Assembly (NCBI RefSeq): GCF_900114995.1
Contig: NZ_FOUX01000001.1
Coordinates: 496,001-560,000 of the forward strand
DNA: 64,000 nucleotides
DNA from: Chitinophaga sp. YR627
Lineage (GTDB): Bacteria; Bacteroidota; Bacteroidia; Chitinophagales; Chitinophagaceae
Reading direction: 5' to 3'
The notes under the pieces were generated by a model. The model did not search any database, had not been told where the DNA came from, and worked only from the letters and a program-made list of their open reading frames with translations. The position numbers and the translations under genes are program-made. Of the stretch, positions 1 through 8,650 are shown piece by piece. How positions within the stretch are numbered: the first letter of the stretch is position 1; every line of letters starts with the position of its first letter.

Positions 1-594
1 AAGAAGGCAGTATTTATAGATAAAGATGGAACACTGATCAGGAATGTGCCTTACAATGTAGATCCCGATAAAATAGCACTTGAATATAACGCCATTGAGG
101 GCTTACAGTTGTTACAGCGGAAGGGATATTCCCTGATCGTGATCTCCAATCAGTCAGGTATTGCGCATGGCTACTTCAAAGAAGAAGACATGCAACCTGT
201 GATCGCTACTGTGCGGGATTTGCTTGCAGCAGCAGATATCCGGCTGAACGGATTCTATTATTGTCCGCATCATCCTGCGGGGAAAGTAGCCGGATATGCG
301 TCAGCATGTATCTGCCGTAAACCCTTGCCCGGAATGATATTACGGGCGGCAAGGGAATTGAGGATTTCTCTTGGTGAATCCTGGATGATAGGTGATATCC
401 TGCATGATGTGGAGGCCGGAAACCGCGCAGGCTGTAAGTCGGTATTAATTAATAACGGGAATGAAACGGTATGGGAAATGAATCAACATTCCCGGCCGGA
501 ATATATCGCAAAAGACTTGCTGGAAGCAGCTAAGCTGATTGCCAGTCATTCAATAGAAAAATCAAGGATATGGAACTCATATATCAGACATTGA
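1..594 (+). CDS. gmhB: D-glycero-D-manno-heptose 1,7-bisphosphate 7-phosphatase, 5'-truncated by window
   Basis: HAD-IIIA phosphatase that removes the C7 phosphate of heptose 1,7-bisphosphate in ADP-heptose synthesis, in the cytoplasm. The reading frame is open from base 1 and already contains HAD motif I (FIDKDGTL) in the first 12 codons, so the gene begins upstream of the window; the GTG at 46 is internal. The C-terminal half shows the GmhB zinc-loop pattern (CPHH, then CICRKP) and the late HAD motif (IGDILHDVEAGN). It overlaps the start of hldE by 25 bases, so the two are translationally coupled. Confident on family. The histidinol-phosphatase relative is less likely because hldE is adjacent. 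Confidence 0.93.
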   Translation, partial: KKAVFIDKDGTLIRNVPYNVDPDKIALEYNAIEGLQLLQRKGYSLIVISNQSGIAHGYFKEEDMQPVIATVRDLLAAADIRLNGFYYCPHHPAGKVAGYASACICRKPLPGMILRAARELRISLGESWMIGDILHDVEAGNRAGCKSVLINNGNETVWEMNQHSRPEYIAKDLLEAAKLIASHSIEKSRIWNSYIRH

Positions 595-2054
595 TCAGGT
601 CTTTTGTGCAACCGGCGGTCCTGGTATTAGGAGACCTGATGATAGATACATATCTCAGAGGTGCAAGTACCCGTCTTTCTCCGGAAGCGCCGGTACCCGT
701 CGTGGATATCAGTTCTCATACTTCTGTATTGGGCGGTGGCGCCAATGCAGCGGTTAATCTGCGTAACCTTGGCGCAAACGTTACTTTCGTCAGCCTGACC
801 GGAGATGATTATGCCGCCGGACTTGCAGCAGACCTCCTGGAAAAGGAGGGTATAAGAAATGAAGTGATCAGGTGTGATACCAGAAGGACGATCACTAAAA
901 CAAGGGTGATTGCCGGACAGCAACTGCTCACCCGTTATGACGAGGGGACAGAAATGCAACCGGATGAAGATTGCGAAAGGCAATTAATAGCGTTGCTTGA
1001 GCAGCAGCTGCCTTTACATGATGCTATTCTGATTGCTGATTACAATAAAGGGCTGATCACAAATGGAATTATCGATGCTCTGGAAAAGATGAACCAGGTA
1101 CATAAAAAGTTCATTGCAGTGGATGCAAAACTACTGTCGCGGTATAAGCAACTGCGGCCTGACCTGGTAAAGCCTAATTATAAGGAAGCGGCCGCATTAC
1201 TTGGATTACCGGAAATAAACACGTCTAAAGCCAGACAAATGGAGGAAACCGGCGCAGCGATCTTTGAAGCAACCAATGCGCGTGTCATAGCGCTTACACT
1301 GGACGAAGAAGGTGCATTGATCTTCCAGGAAGATCAGCTCCTGTGTCATACCGCTGCCCGCCCTGTCAATAGTCCTAATGTGTCTGGTGCAGGTGATACT
1401 TATATCAGTGCATTTATGCTCGCCTGCCTTTCCGGCGCTCTACCCGTCACCGCAGCTGAAGTAGCTGGTGCGGCTGCTGCAGTGGCTATCGGGAAGAGTG
1501 ATACTGCGCACTGCAAACAGGGGGAGCTGATGGCTTATTTCTCAATGAAAGATAAATATGTTCGTGACTCAGACGAACTGCATGCATTGTGTAATATGTA
1601 TAAGGCACAGGGGAGGAAGATCGTGTTCACAAATGGTTGTTTTGATATTCTGCATAGCGGACATGTCAGCTATCTGGAAAGAGCTGCTTCTCTGGGAGAT
1701 GTATTGATCGTAGGGGTCAATACAGATGAAAGTATCAAACGGCTGAAAGGTGCGGAACGCCCGATTAACACGCTGACTGACCGCATACAGGTACTGGCGG
1801 GATTAGGCGCAATTACGCACCTTATTTCCTTTGGCAGTGAAGACAATGACACGCCGGAACCCCTGATCCGTATCATTCAGCCCGCGGTATTTGCCAAGGG
1901 AGGAGACTACAGCAGGGAATCGCTGCCTGAAGCAGCAGCAGTAGAAGAGTATGGAGGCGAAATAGTACTATTGCCACTTGTGCCGGATCGTTCTACTACC
2001 CTGATTATTAAACGCATCTATACAACGCCTGTTTTAAAATTAGCGGAAGCATAA
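570..2054 (+). CDS. hldE: Bifunctional heptose 7-phosphate kinase / heptose 1-phosphate adenylyltransferase
   Basis: This cytosolic enzyme makes ADP-heptose, the donor for LPS core or other heptosylated glycans. Residues 1-~320 are a PfkB-type sugar kinase with the substrate loop LGGGANAAVN and the catalytic GAGD motif (Asp276). Residues ~345-494 are a cytidylyltransferase-like domain with NGCFDILHSGH (His362, His365) and a C-terminal DRSTT motif. At 494 aa it has the usual length of the fused two-domain protein. The ATG at 570 lies inside gmhB, and the stop is directly followed by the ATG of the GT9 gene, so gmhB, hldE and GT9 form one operon. The isomerase GmhA is not in the window. Confidence 0.95.
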   Translation: MELIYQTLIRSFVQPAVLVLGDLMIDTYLRGASTRLSPEAPVPVVDISSHTSVLGGGANAAVNLRNLGANVTFVSLTGDDYAAGLAADLLEKEGIRNEVIRCDTRRTITKTRVIAGQQLLTRYDEGTEMQPDEDCERQLIALLEQQLPLHDAILIADYNKGLITNGIIDALEKMNQVHKKFIAVDAKLLSRYKQLRPDLVKPNYKEAAALLGLPEINTSKARQMEETGAAIFEATNARVIALTLDEEGALIFQEDQLLCHTAARPVNSPNVSGAGDTYISAFMLACLSGALPVTAAEVAGAAAAVAIGKSDTAHCKQGELMAYFSMKDKYVRDSDELHALCNMYKAQGRKIVFTNGCFDILHSGHVSYLERAASLGDVLIVGVNTDESIKRLKGAERPINTLTDRIQVLAGLGAITHLISFGSEDNDTPEPLIRIIQPAVFAKGGDYSRESLPEAAAVEEYGGEIVLLPLVPDRSTTLIIKRIYTTPVLKLAEA

Positions 2055-3155
2055 ATGAAAAATGAATGGCATTCCTGCCGCCGTATATTGTGTATACGGC
2101 CGGATAATATAGGAGACCTTTTGATGAGTACACCAGCTATCAAAGCCCTGAAAGAAACACTCCATTGTCATATCACGGTACTCGTATCCACCATGGGGGC
2201 CGCAGTTGTTCCTGAAATTCCTGAGATAGACGATGCTATTATCTGCGATGTGCCCTGGGTGCAGACCAGTAACGTTGCTCTTCCTTCACAGTTTCACGAA
2301 CTGGTACAACAGCTGAAAGAACGTCGCTTCGACGCGGCTGTAATTTTCACTGTATATAGTCAGAATCCTATGCCATCCATTCTGTTGGCATACCTGGCGG
2401 AAATTCCGCTAAGATTGGCTTATTGCCGGGAGAATCCATATCATCTGTTGACGCACTGGATACCGGATGAAGAGCCCTATAGTTTTATCCGGCACCAGGT
2501 ACTGCGAGATGTTGAAATGGTAACCCGCATAGGATGTATTGTAAAAGACAGACAGTTAAGCATACGTGTGCGTGAAGGATTATGGCCACTGGTGTGGAAT
2601 AAGTTACAGTCAATTGGTATAGATCCTGAACAACCCTGGATTATACTGCATCCGGAAGTTTCTGAACAAAAGAGGAAGTACGCAGTGGCAGACTGGATTG
2701 CCGCAGGTAGAAAGATCCTGGTACAAAAGGATTATCAGTTGCTGATCACAGGCAAAAGCAATGAGACGGAAGCTACCGCTATTGCCGCAGGTATAGGAGG
2801 GAAGTGTTTTGCCGCTGCGGGCCTGTTTAGTTTGCAGGAGCTGATCGTACTTATTGCGCATGCGCCATTACTGGTATCTGTCAATACCAGTACGGTGCAT
2901 ATTGCTGCTGCTGTTCATACGCCTGTGCTGGTATTGTATGCATTGACCAATCCGCAGCATACACCCTGGTGTGTCAGTAACGAAGTACTGTATTTTGATG
3001 TACCCACAAACCTGCAAAGTAAGAACGAGGTGGTGAGATATGTTTATCAGTCTTTTTCCCGGGAGGAGTTGCCGCTTGCCACACCAATGCGTATAGCAGA
3101 AACAGTGTCATCGATGCTGGCCATGCGCCGCGCCTCTTCCGGTAGTCTCGAGTAG
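2055..3155 (+). CDS. Glycosyltransferase family 9 (ADP-heptose:LPS heptosyltransferase-like)
   Basis: A 366-aa GT9 protein expected to transfer heptose from ADP-heptose to an LPS-like acceptor at the inner face of the inner membrane. The N-terminus has the family signature (ILCIRPDNIGDLLMSTPAIKALK), and the C-terminal Rossmann domain has LVSVNTSTVHIAAAVHTPVLVLY, which matches the nucleotide-sugar region of WaaC/WaaF. The start codon abuts the hldE stop codon. The last 48 bases overlap, tail to tail, the end of the next GT9 gene on the other strand. Acceptor and linkage cannot be read from the sequence. Confidence 0.9.
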   Translation: MKNEWHSCRRILCIRPDNIGDLLMSTPAIKALKETLHCHITVLVSTMGAAVVPEIPEIDDAIICDVPWVQTSNVALPSQFHELVQQLKERRFDAAVIFTVYSQNPMPSILLAYLAEIPLRLAYCRENPYHLLTHWIPDEEPYSFIRHQVLRDVEMVTRIGCIVKDRQLSIRVREGLWPLVWNKLQSIGIDPEQPWIILHPEVSEQKRKYAVADWIAAGRKILVQKDYQLLITGKSNETEATAIAAGIGGKCFAAAGLFSLQELIVLIAHAPLLVSVNTSTVHIAAAVHTPVLVLYALTNPQHTPWCVSNEVLYFDVPTNLQSKNEVVRYVYQSFSREELPLATPMRIAETVSSMLAMRRASSGSLE

Positions 3156-4118
3156 CCGGATGCCCTGTCTTAATACTATTTCGTAATCAGGGTCGGTCGT
3201 CCAGTCTATCGTATAATGCAATTGCTTGTTTAGCGGCGCCCATCTGGCAGGTTCTCCGTCCATACTTATAATCACACTGGGCGTTTCAAATGCAGCAGCC
3301 ATATGTGAGACACCCGTACAGTTGGATAATAGCGCCCGCGCGTTTTTTATCAATACGCCCAGACTTCCCAGTGTCGTCAATCCTGCCGTGTTAATAGACT
3401 TATGTTTCATAAGTCCCGCCACTTCTTCCGTCAATGGCCGCTCATCTTTGGTTCCTGTCAATACAATTTTCCATCCTTTCTCTGCAAATTCATCTGCCAT
3501 TGCAGCAAACATATGTGGCGGCCATTGCCGCCAGCTGCCCCTTGACCCGGGATGGACACAAAGGTATTCCTGTGCTTCCAGCGGAAGACATAACTGATTG
3601 AACGCTTCCACATCCTTCGCAGTGATGGGAAATTCAAGGTGCGTACCCTGAAGCGGAATATCAAGATATTCCATTAGTTGAAGATGGCGCTCTATCTCCG
3701 ATACCTGTTCGGGGTATTCGAGGAAAAGGCCGGCATCCGGACAACCGTCTTCACGGCGCCAGTAACCGGCCGTATATTGTCCACCCAATAACGCCACCAT
3801 TGGATTTACAATGGACCCGTTTCCCTGCATCTGCAATATGAGATCAAACTGTCGTTCCTGCATAGCCATCAGGAAAGGAGGGACCTGTTTAGGTACTACC
3901 GGTTGTTCCGGCAAACCGGGATAACCGGGAAAATGTACGAATTCATCGAGGTAATGATGGAAACGTTCTGCAAAGGACGCTGCCCAGGGTAATCCCAGCA
4001 GCGTAATATGTGCTTCCGGAAAAGCAGTACGCAGGGCACGGAATGCCGGTACACTGCATAACATATCTCCCAGTTGCAACGCACGGAAGATGGCAATCTT
4101 TTTAATGGATGTTTGCAT
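3108..4118 (-). CDS. Glycosyltransferase family 9 (heptosyltransferase-like)
   Basis: Second GT9 enzyme, 336 aa, encoded on the opposite strand and converging on the first. It starts with IAIFRALQLGDMLCSVPAFRALR and has the C-terminal family block LLSNCTGVSHMAAAFETPSVIIS. HPGSRGSWRQWP in the middle is typical of the ADP-heptose binding side. It is followed upstream on the same strand by a GT2 gene (2-bp gap) and a carbamoyltransferase, so it belongs to a three-gene transcript running leftwards from about 6.8 kb. Its role is probably a second heptose (or other sugar) addition to the same glycan. Confidence 0.88.
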   Translation of the reverse strand: MQTSIKKIAIFRALQLGDMLCSVPAFRALRTAFPEAHITLLGLPWAASFAERFHHYLDEFVHFPGYPGLPEQPVVPKQVPPFLMAMQERQFDLILQMQGNGSIVNPMVALLGGQYTAGYWRREDGCPDAGLFLEYPEQVSEIERHLQLMEYLDIPLQGTHLEFPITAKDVEAFNQLCLPLEAQEYLCVHPGSRGSWRQWPPHMFAAMADEFAEKGWKIVLTGTKDERPLTEEVAGLMKHKSINTAGLTTLGSLGVLIKNARALLSNCTGVSHMAAAFETPSVIISMDGEPARWAPLNKQLHYTIDWTTDPDYEIVLRQGIRLLETTGRGAAHGQHR

Positions 4119-4120
4119 GT

Positions 4121-5092
4121 TTACAGATAAAGTACTTTATAACGCCATGATCCATACAAGCTCCAGTAGGCAGCTGCAAAGGGTATGGCTGCTGATGTAA
4201 CGATCATTTCAAGCACATGCGACGTGCTACGCGATGTATGCCGCAGCCGTCTGCCTGCAAATAATCCGATCAGCAATAACCATGCACCAAAAGAAACGGT
4301 GGCGGTCGTATATTCGGCTGTCAGCAGAGAACCCGTGCCCAGTATGAAGAACAGGATCATCATATAATAATTCCAGGCCGGCCGCTTTTGTATACGTTTT
4401 CTGTATTCCCGGGGGAACTTTTTATACAGTAAAGCATTGAAAATATTTTTCTTCTGCTCTCTGATACTTACTCCCCATCCTGCTTTTCGCACCGGATGTA
4501 CCACAATCGCCTGTTGCAGGTGATAGATCGGAATATTATGTTGCAGCAGGCGGAATTCCAGATCACTATCCTCCCGCCATGCAGCTTCAAATGATTCATC
4601 AAAGCCGCCTACCATTTCAAGGGCTTCTCTTGTACAGGCACAGTTGGCGGTAACAAAATCCGCTTTTTCCAGTTGCGCTGTATTGAGTTCATAATCGGTA
4701 GGACGTCCTTTTATAGGCACCACTACACGGCCGGTATAGACAATGGCCGGTTCTCCTTTCCAGCCATTCCAGATACTTTGTATCCACAAAGGGTCCGGTT
4801 GGGTATCATCGTCTGTAAATGCGATTAAAGCAGCTTCGCTCGCTTTCCAACCGGCATTTCTTGCCGCGGCCGGACCCTTTTTCTTTGGCAGTGCCAGGTA
4901 CCGGACATCTACCAGTCCTGCGTATTTCCAGCTACAGGCTACCTGACGGGTATATCTATCAGGGCCATCACTGACGACGATCACTTCTATTGCACTGAGA
5001 TCAAATTCCTGGACTTCCAGTGCCCGCAGACAGCGGGAGAGTAATTCGGGGCGTTGATAAGAGGGAATAACAACGCTTACTTTTTTTTCCAT
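4121..5092 (-). CDS. Family 2 glycosyltransferase with C-terminal membrane segments
   Basis: GT-A fold glycosyltransferase starting KVSVVIPSYQRPELLSRCLRA, with an acidic metal-binding stretch (FTDDDTQPDP) about 100 residues in and a later acceptor-region EDSDLEFRL motif. The last ~80 residues contain two or three hydrophobic helices, so it is probably anchored in the inner membrane. I chose the ATG at 5092; an ATG at 5116 would add eight residues and overlap the upstream carbamoyltransferase by 14 bases. It lies between the GT9 and carbamoyltransferase genes in a minus-strand operon and probably adds a sugar to the same heptose-containing glycan. Sugar specificity is unknown. Confidence 0.88.
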   Translation of the reverse strand: MEKKVSVVIPSYQRPELLSRCLRALEVQEFDLSAIEVIVVSDGPDRYTRQVACSWKYAGLVDVRYLALPKKKGPAAARNAGWKASEAALIAFTDDDTQPDPLWIQSIWNGWKGEPAIVYTGRVVVPIKGRPTDYELNTAQLEKADFVTANCACTREALEMVGGFDESFEAAWREDSDLEFRLLQHNIPIYHLQQAIVVHPVRKAGWGVSIREQKKNIFNALLYKKFPREYRKRIQKRPAWNYYMMILFFILGTGSLLTAEYTTATVSFGAWLLLIGLFAGRRLRHTSRSTSHVLEMIVTSAAIPFAAAYWSLYGSWRYKVLYL

Positions 5093-5102
5093 AGCGACAG
5101 TT

Positions 5103-6821
5103 TTATTTCTGAACAAGAAAAGAACCTATTACTAAAGCGTCAAAAGGGGATGACCAGAAGCATTCGACTGCATCCCGCGGTGTACATACGATGGGTTTGC
5201 CTAACGTGTTAAATGAGGTGTTGATCAATACGGGTACACCTGTTTTTTGATAAAAGGCCTGTAAAAGATCATAGTAACGCGGGTGCTGGTTCCGGTTAAT
5301 GGTTTGTATACGTGCAGTACCATCTACATGTGTAACTGCCGGAATTTTATCTTTTTTATCTTCCTTCACATTGTATACGAACAGCATAAAAGGAGAGAAG
5401 TGCGCATTGTCAAACCATTCAGCCGCCAAATCTTCCAGCACAACGGGCGCTACCGGACGAAAGTCCTCGCGGTCTTTGACCTCGTTGAGCCTGGACTGCA
5501 TACTGGCGGAGATAGGAGATGCAAGAATAGAACGGCTGCCTAATGCGCGGGGGCCAAACTCCATACGTCCCTGATACCAGCCAATGATCTTGTCCTGTGC
5601 TAACAATGCGGCAGTTTCTTCCGCTACGTTCTCCAGTTTTGTATACGGTGTTTTTGTCCAGTCGAGAAAGGCTTTTATTTCATCATCGCCATATTCCGGG
5701 CCCCAGTAAGCATGGTCCATGCGGAAGGTTTTTTCCTGGCTTCCACGTTCTTTTGCATCTGTCCATAAAGCAGCGCCGAGTGCTGTACCTGCATCACCAG
5801 AGGCAGGTTGTACCCAGATATTTTTAAAAATACCGGCGTCCCTGATCTTTGCATTCAATACACAATTTAAGGCAACTCCGCCTGCAAAACAAAGATTATC
5901 TGCCTGTGTTTCTTTGTATAACCAATCAGCGAGTTGCAGCACGGATTCCTGCAGTACAGCCTGTAGTGAATGCGCGATATTAAAGTGATGCGCAGTGAAC
6001 TCATCTCCTTTTTTTCTTGCGGGGCCTAGTAATTCTACCATGCGCTCGTCATCGATCGCATACTGTCCCTTATCGAGTATATTGATCATCGAACGGAATG
6101 CGTTTACAAAAACCGGTTTGCCATATGATGCCAGCGCCATCACCTTATATTCATCTGAAGAATGAAGAAAACCAAGATGTGTAGTCACTTTTTCATACAA
6201 TAACCCCAGCGAATGCGGCATATCCACCTGACTGATACGTTGCAGATCATTGCCTTTACCCATGCTGAAGGTAGTGGTGGCTTTTTCACCACGCCCATCT
6301 ATTGTCAATACAGCTGCTTCATGATAGGGTGAGGGCAGAAAAGCACTGGCTGCATGACACAAATGGTGTTCTACAAAATGCCACTGGTCATTACTGAACT
6401 GTGCACCACGAAAACGTTGTTGCAGATGATGCGGATAGCCATCCGTCAGCTGTCCGGGGGCATTAATAATCGCAGAGAGAAATAAGGGGTCCCATGGAGA
6501 GATCCATTTCTCAGGCATAAATTGCGAAGGTTGTCTCAATGGTATATCTATCAGACTTTTTGCTGCATCCTCTTCGGGCAGCAGAATAAACGGATCGAAA
6601 GAATAAGAAATGTGATCAACATCGCTGATATGGATATTTGCGGTTTTTAAACAGTAATCTATTGCGTGGTAGGGAAGTTCATAAGCAGAGAAAGGAATAG
6701 GCCTTTTCCCATGTTTGATATGCGTGAAACGTTCGTCTTCTGCGGCCGCGATAAGTTGACCATCTTTTACCAGGCATGCTGCGGAGTCATGAAAGGCTGC
6801 GTTGATTCCAAGAGTGTACAT
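5103..6821 (-). CDS. NodU/CmcH-type carbamoyltransferase
   Basis: A 572-aa O-carbamoyltransferase that would use carbamoyl phosphate and ATP to carbamoylate a hydroxyl group. The N-terminal Kae1-like domain opens with LGINAAFHDSAACLV and carries HHLCHAASAFLPSPYHEAAVLTIDG, including the metal-binding histidines. The C-terminal YrdC-like carbamoyltransferase domain contains WYQGRMEFGPRALGSRSIL and LINTSFNTLGKPIVCTP. Family length is normal. It is the first gene of the leftward transcript with GT2 and GT9, so the acceptor is probably a sugar, possibly heptose, of a surface glycan. A role in secondary-metabolite carbamoylation is the alternative, but no such pathway is adjacent. Confidence 0.92.
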   Translation of the reverse strand: MYTLGINAAFHDSAACLVKDGQLIAAAEDERFTHIKHGKRPIPFSAYELPYHAIDYCLKTANIHISDVDHISYSFDPFILLPEEDAAKSLIDIPLRQPSQFMPEKWISPWDPLFLSAIINAPGQLTDGYPHHLQQRFRGAQFSNDQWHFVEHHLCHAASAFLPSPYHEAAVLTIDGRGEKATTTFSMGKGNDLQRISQVDMPHSLGLLYEKVTTHLGFLHSSDEYKVMALASYGKPVFVNAFRSMINILDKGQYAIDDERMVELLGPARKKGDEFTAHHFNIAHSLQAVLQESVLQLADWLYKETQADNLCFAGGVALNCVLNAKIRDAGIFKNIWVQPASGDAGTALGAALWTDAKERGSQEKTFRMDHAYWGPEYGDDEIKAFLDWTKTPYTKLENVAEETAALLAQDKIIGWYQGRMEFGPRALGSRSILASPISASMQSRLNEVKDREDFRPVAPVVLEDLAAEWFDNAHFSPFMLFVYNVKEDKKDKIPAVTHVDGTARIQTINRNQHPRYYDLLQAFYQKTGVPVLINTSFNTLGKPIVCTPRDAVECFWSSPFDALVIGSFLVQK

Positions 6822-6869
6822 ATAAAATCAGGTTTTATCTTTTCCGATGGGCGCGGATGACATTAAAAA

Positions 6870-6902
6870 GGGCAATGAATGGTGGATGTTCATTCATTGC
6901 CC
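6870..6902 (-). terminator. Rho-independent terminator of the acidic-protein gene
   Basis: A perfect 12-bp inverted repeat (GGGCAATGAATG at 6870-6881, its complement at 6891-6902) with a 9-base loop. Read on the minus strand it is followed by five T residues. It lies just after the stop codon of the gene at 6929-7213 and ahead of the carbamoyltransferase gene, so the two minus-strand genes are separate transcripts. Confidence 0.85.
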
Positions 6903-6928
6903 CTATTTATGCGCAGCTACGCTACGGG

Positions 6929-7213
6929 TTAACTATTTTTAGGAGGTTCCCATTGAACTTTGTCTGCGTCATCTTCTGACAGCTTGTTTTCATCGAGATC
7001 TTCCTCATCAAGTTCAGGCGCATCATCAAGCTCTTCCTCATCTTCCTCATCCTCTTCGTCTTCTTCCAGATCATCTTCTTCCAGATCGCTTTCGCTTTCC
7101 AGATCTTCATTTTGATTTGTGTTGTCGGTAGAGTTATTTTGATCTTCAGCCAGGTTTGCATTTAATGGGTCTTTGTCATCCTCTGGTTGCAGGATGTTTT
7201 CTACTGTTTGCAT
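6929..7213 (-). CDS. Small highly acidic low-complexity protein
   Basis: A 94-aa protein in which roughly half the residues are Asp or Glu, with an uninterrupted acidic core (LEEDDLEEDEEDEEDEEE). No signal peptide, membrane helix or known domain is visible. I chose this frame over the overlapping +1 frame (6922-7161), which would give a Lys/Met/Trp-rich protein of improbable composition. A strong terminator follows the stop codon, which supports expression as a single-gene unit. Function unknown; possibly a disordered charge-binding or chaperone-like protein, but that is only inference. Confidence 0.65.
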   Translation of the reverse strand: MQTVENILQPEDDKDPLNANLAEDQNNSTDNTNQNEDLESESDLEEDDLEEDEEDEEDEEELDDAPELDEEDLDENKLSEDDADKVQWEPPKNS

Positions 7214-7664
7214 AAAAATATTTTTAGTGGAATGAAATAATAAGCCGCTGTACTATATATATGGCTCAAAGATTACGCCACTACACTAAACAGGTGAAGA
7301 ATAGCCTTCTGCACCATAAAGGGGAAAGCTTATCTACACACGTATGTAATATGAGAAACACCTTAGAAGAAACGCTTACATTAAATCATTCATGGCATGT
7401 TTATAGTCACTGTTATATCTTGACTCCTGATGTATAAAGCGACAAGCGGGAGCATCTTCTCTGACTGACGTTTCGCTGCATTGTTACCTGGATGATCTGG
7501 TGACGCAACATTGGCGTCTTAAGATGCGATATAAGCAAACTCAAAGTACTGAAGTGAACGTTATTGCCAATGGGGAAGCCTCCCCGGCATGTATAAAGTT
7601 TATGGTTTTAGATAAGGTGGACTTGGGGGTCGGTGAAAGCCGGTCCCTCTTTATTTATAACACA
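7214..7664. other. Intergenic region, 451 bp, no supported gene
   Basis: The stretch lies between the starts of the acidic-protein gene and the end of the bestrophin gene. A 58-codon open frame from the ATG at 7261 to a TAA at 7437 (plus strand) and a 76-codon frame from 7500 exist, but neither resembles a known protein and the second runs into the bestrophin gene antisense. The left edge presumably holds the promoter of the acidic-protein gene. No repeat or RNA structure stood out. Confidence 0.5.
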
Positions 7665-8582
7665 TCAGCTGATGTAGTAGTCAGCCGGAGGTGTATCAGG
7701 CACAACCGCTTTACCTGTCATTTCCAGTAACGTATTTTCAATCATCCTGCTCATGGCATCCAGAGCCAGGTCATTAGGGGCCAGACCGAAAGGCTCTTCC
7801 AGTTCATCTGCAATGGCTTCCAGCGCTACGAATGTGTAGGCGATAAATGTTACAATAGCAGGCGTCATCCATCCCAGGCTGTCAACAAAACCAAAAGGTA
7901 ATAACAGGCAGTATATATAAACAGTACGATGTAAGAGTACGCTATAGGTATATGGGATCGGCGTGCCTGCCAGTCGCTCACAACCACCGACGATGTCTGA
8001 GAGTCTATTCAGGTTTTCATCAAATGCTGCCTGCAGGATAGAATCGATCTTTCCGTCCTGTTTGGCTGTCTGTATCCATTCACCCATTTCTTTCATCAGG
8101 ATGATGGGCTTGTAGTGAGCACTTTTGATGCTGGTTGCCAGGGAGGTTGGTAAAAGTCTGTCGATATCAGAAGCGGCATCCGTCCGGCGCAACTGATGTT
8201 TCAGACTATATGTAAAGGCGATCAGATATTGGATGAACGCCTTCGGCTCAGGTGCCTCTTTCGGATAAGTACCCAGGGTGAGCGCCTGTCTGGCAAGGGA
8301 GCGTGTATCATTCAGTAAAGCGCCCCATAATTTCCGGCCTTCCCAGAAGCGGTCATAACTGGCATTATTCCTGAATCCAAGGAAGAGTGCGAGCGCGATA
8401 CCGAAAAGTGTAAAGGGAGCAGGATTCAGCTGGACCTTCATATGAAAGAAGGAACCCCTTGCATACACTACCAAAAGAGATAGTATCAGTAATAACACAA
8501 GGCGGGGGAGTACCCGCGGCAGCACAGAACCTTTCATTACGAACAACATCTTGAACCAGTTCTCTTTCTTTCTGATGATCAT
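7665..8582 (-). CDS. Bestrophin-like (UPF0187) anion channel family protein
   Basis: Roughly 305-aa inner-membrane protein of the bacterial bestrophin family, homopentameric channels related to eukaryotic chloride channels (KpBest conducts cations). Two hydrophobic helices follow the N-terminal MIIRKKENWFKML segment, then the conserved FRNNASYDRFWEGRKLWG. Further helices lie near residues 215-265, and a typical ELEEPFGLAPNDLALDAM block follows. I prefer the ATG at 8582 over 8597, because a -7 promoter box (TAATTTTG, minus strand 8606-8599) would put the transcription start at about 8594. It is divergent from the PKS operon. No operon partner. Confidence 0.88.
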   Translation of the reverse strand: MIIRKKENWFKMLFVMKGSVLPRVLPRLVLLLILSLLVVYARGSFFHMKVQLNPAPFTLFGIALALFLGFRNNASYDRFWEGRKLWGALLNDTRSLARQALTLGTYPKEAPEPKAFIQYLIAFTYSLKHQLRRTDAASDIDRLLPTSLATSIKSAHYKPIILMKEMGEWIQTAKQDGKIDSILQAAFDENLNRLSDIVGGCERLAGTPIPYTYSVLLHRTVYIYCLLLPFGFVDSLGWMTPAIVTFIAYTFVALEAIADELEEPFGLAPNDLALDAMSRMIENTLLEMTGKAVVPDTPPADYYIS

Positions 8583-8598
8583 GGGACGGATTTGCACA

Positions 8599-8606
8599 CA
8601 AAATTA
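8599..8606 (-). promoter_or_regulatory. Putative -7 box of the bestrophin gene
   Basis: The minus strand reads TAATTTTG, an exact match to the Bacteroidota -7 consensus TAnnTTTG, 17 bp ahead of the ATG at 8582. No good TTTG -33 box is present at the usual 19-21 bp distance, so this is a partial match only. Confidence 0.4.
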
Positions 8607-8650
8607 TGAATTCGGTGTTACTCCGGGTTCCACATTTCAGGAATTTGACG

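Noticed and set aside
6922..7161. Alternative frame over the acidic gene
   Set aside because: Lys/Met/Trp-rich product of improbable composition; the acidic frame fits better.
7261..7437. 58-codon frame (MAQRLRHYTKQ...) on the plus strand
   Set aside because: Possible but no ribosome-binding, family or neighbour evidence; not listed as a gene.
7560..7664. Possible terminator hairpin after the bestrophin gene
   Set aside because: The GGGTCGG/CCGGTCC arms do not pair well enough.
7500..7730. 76-codon frame on the plus strand
   Set aside because: Runs antisense into the bestrophin gene, composition is random and no family fits.
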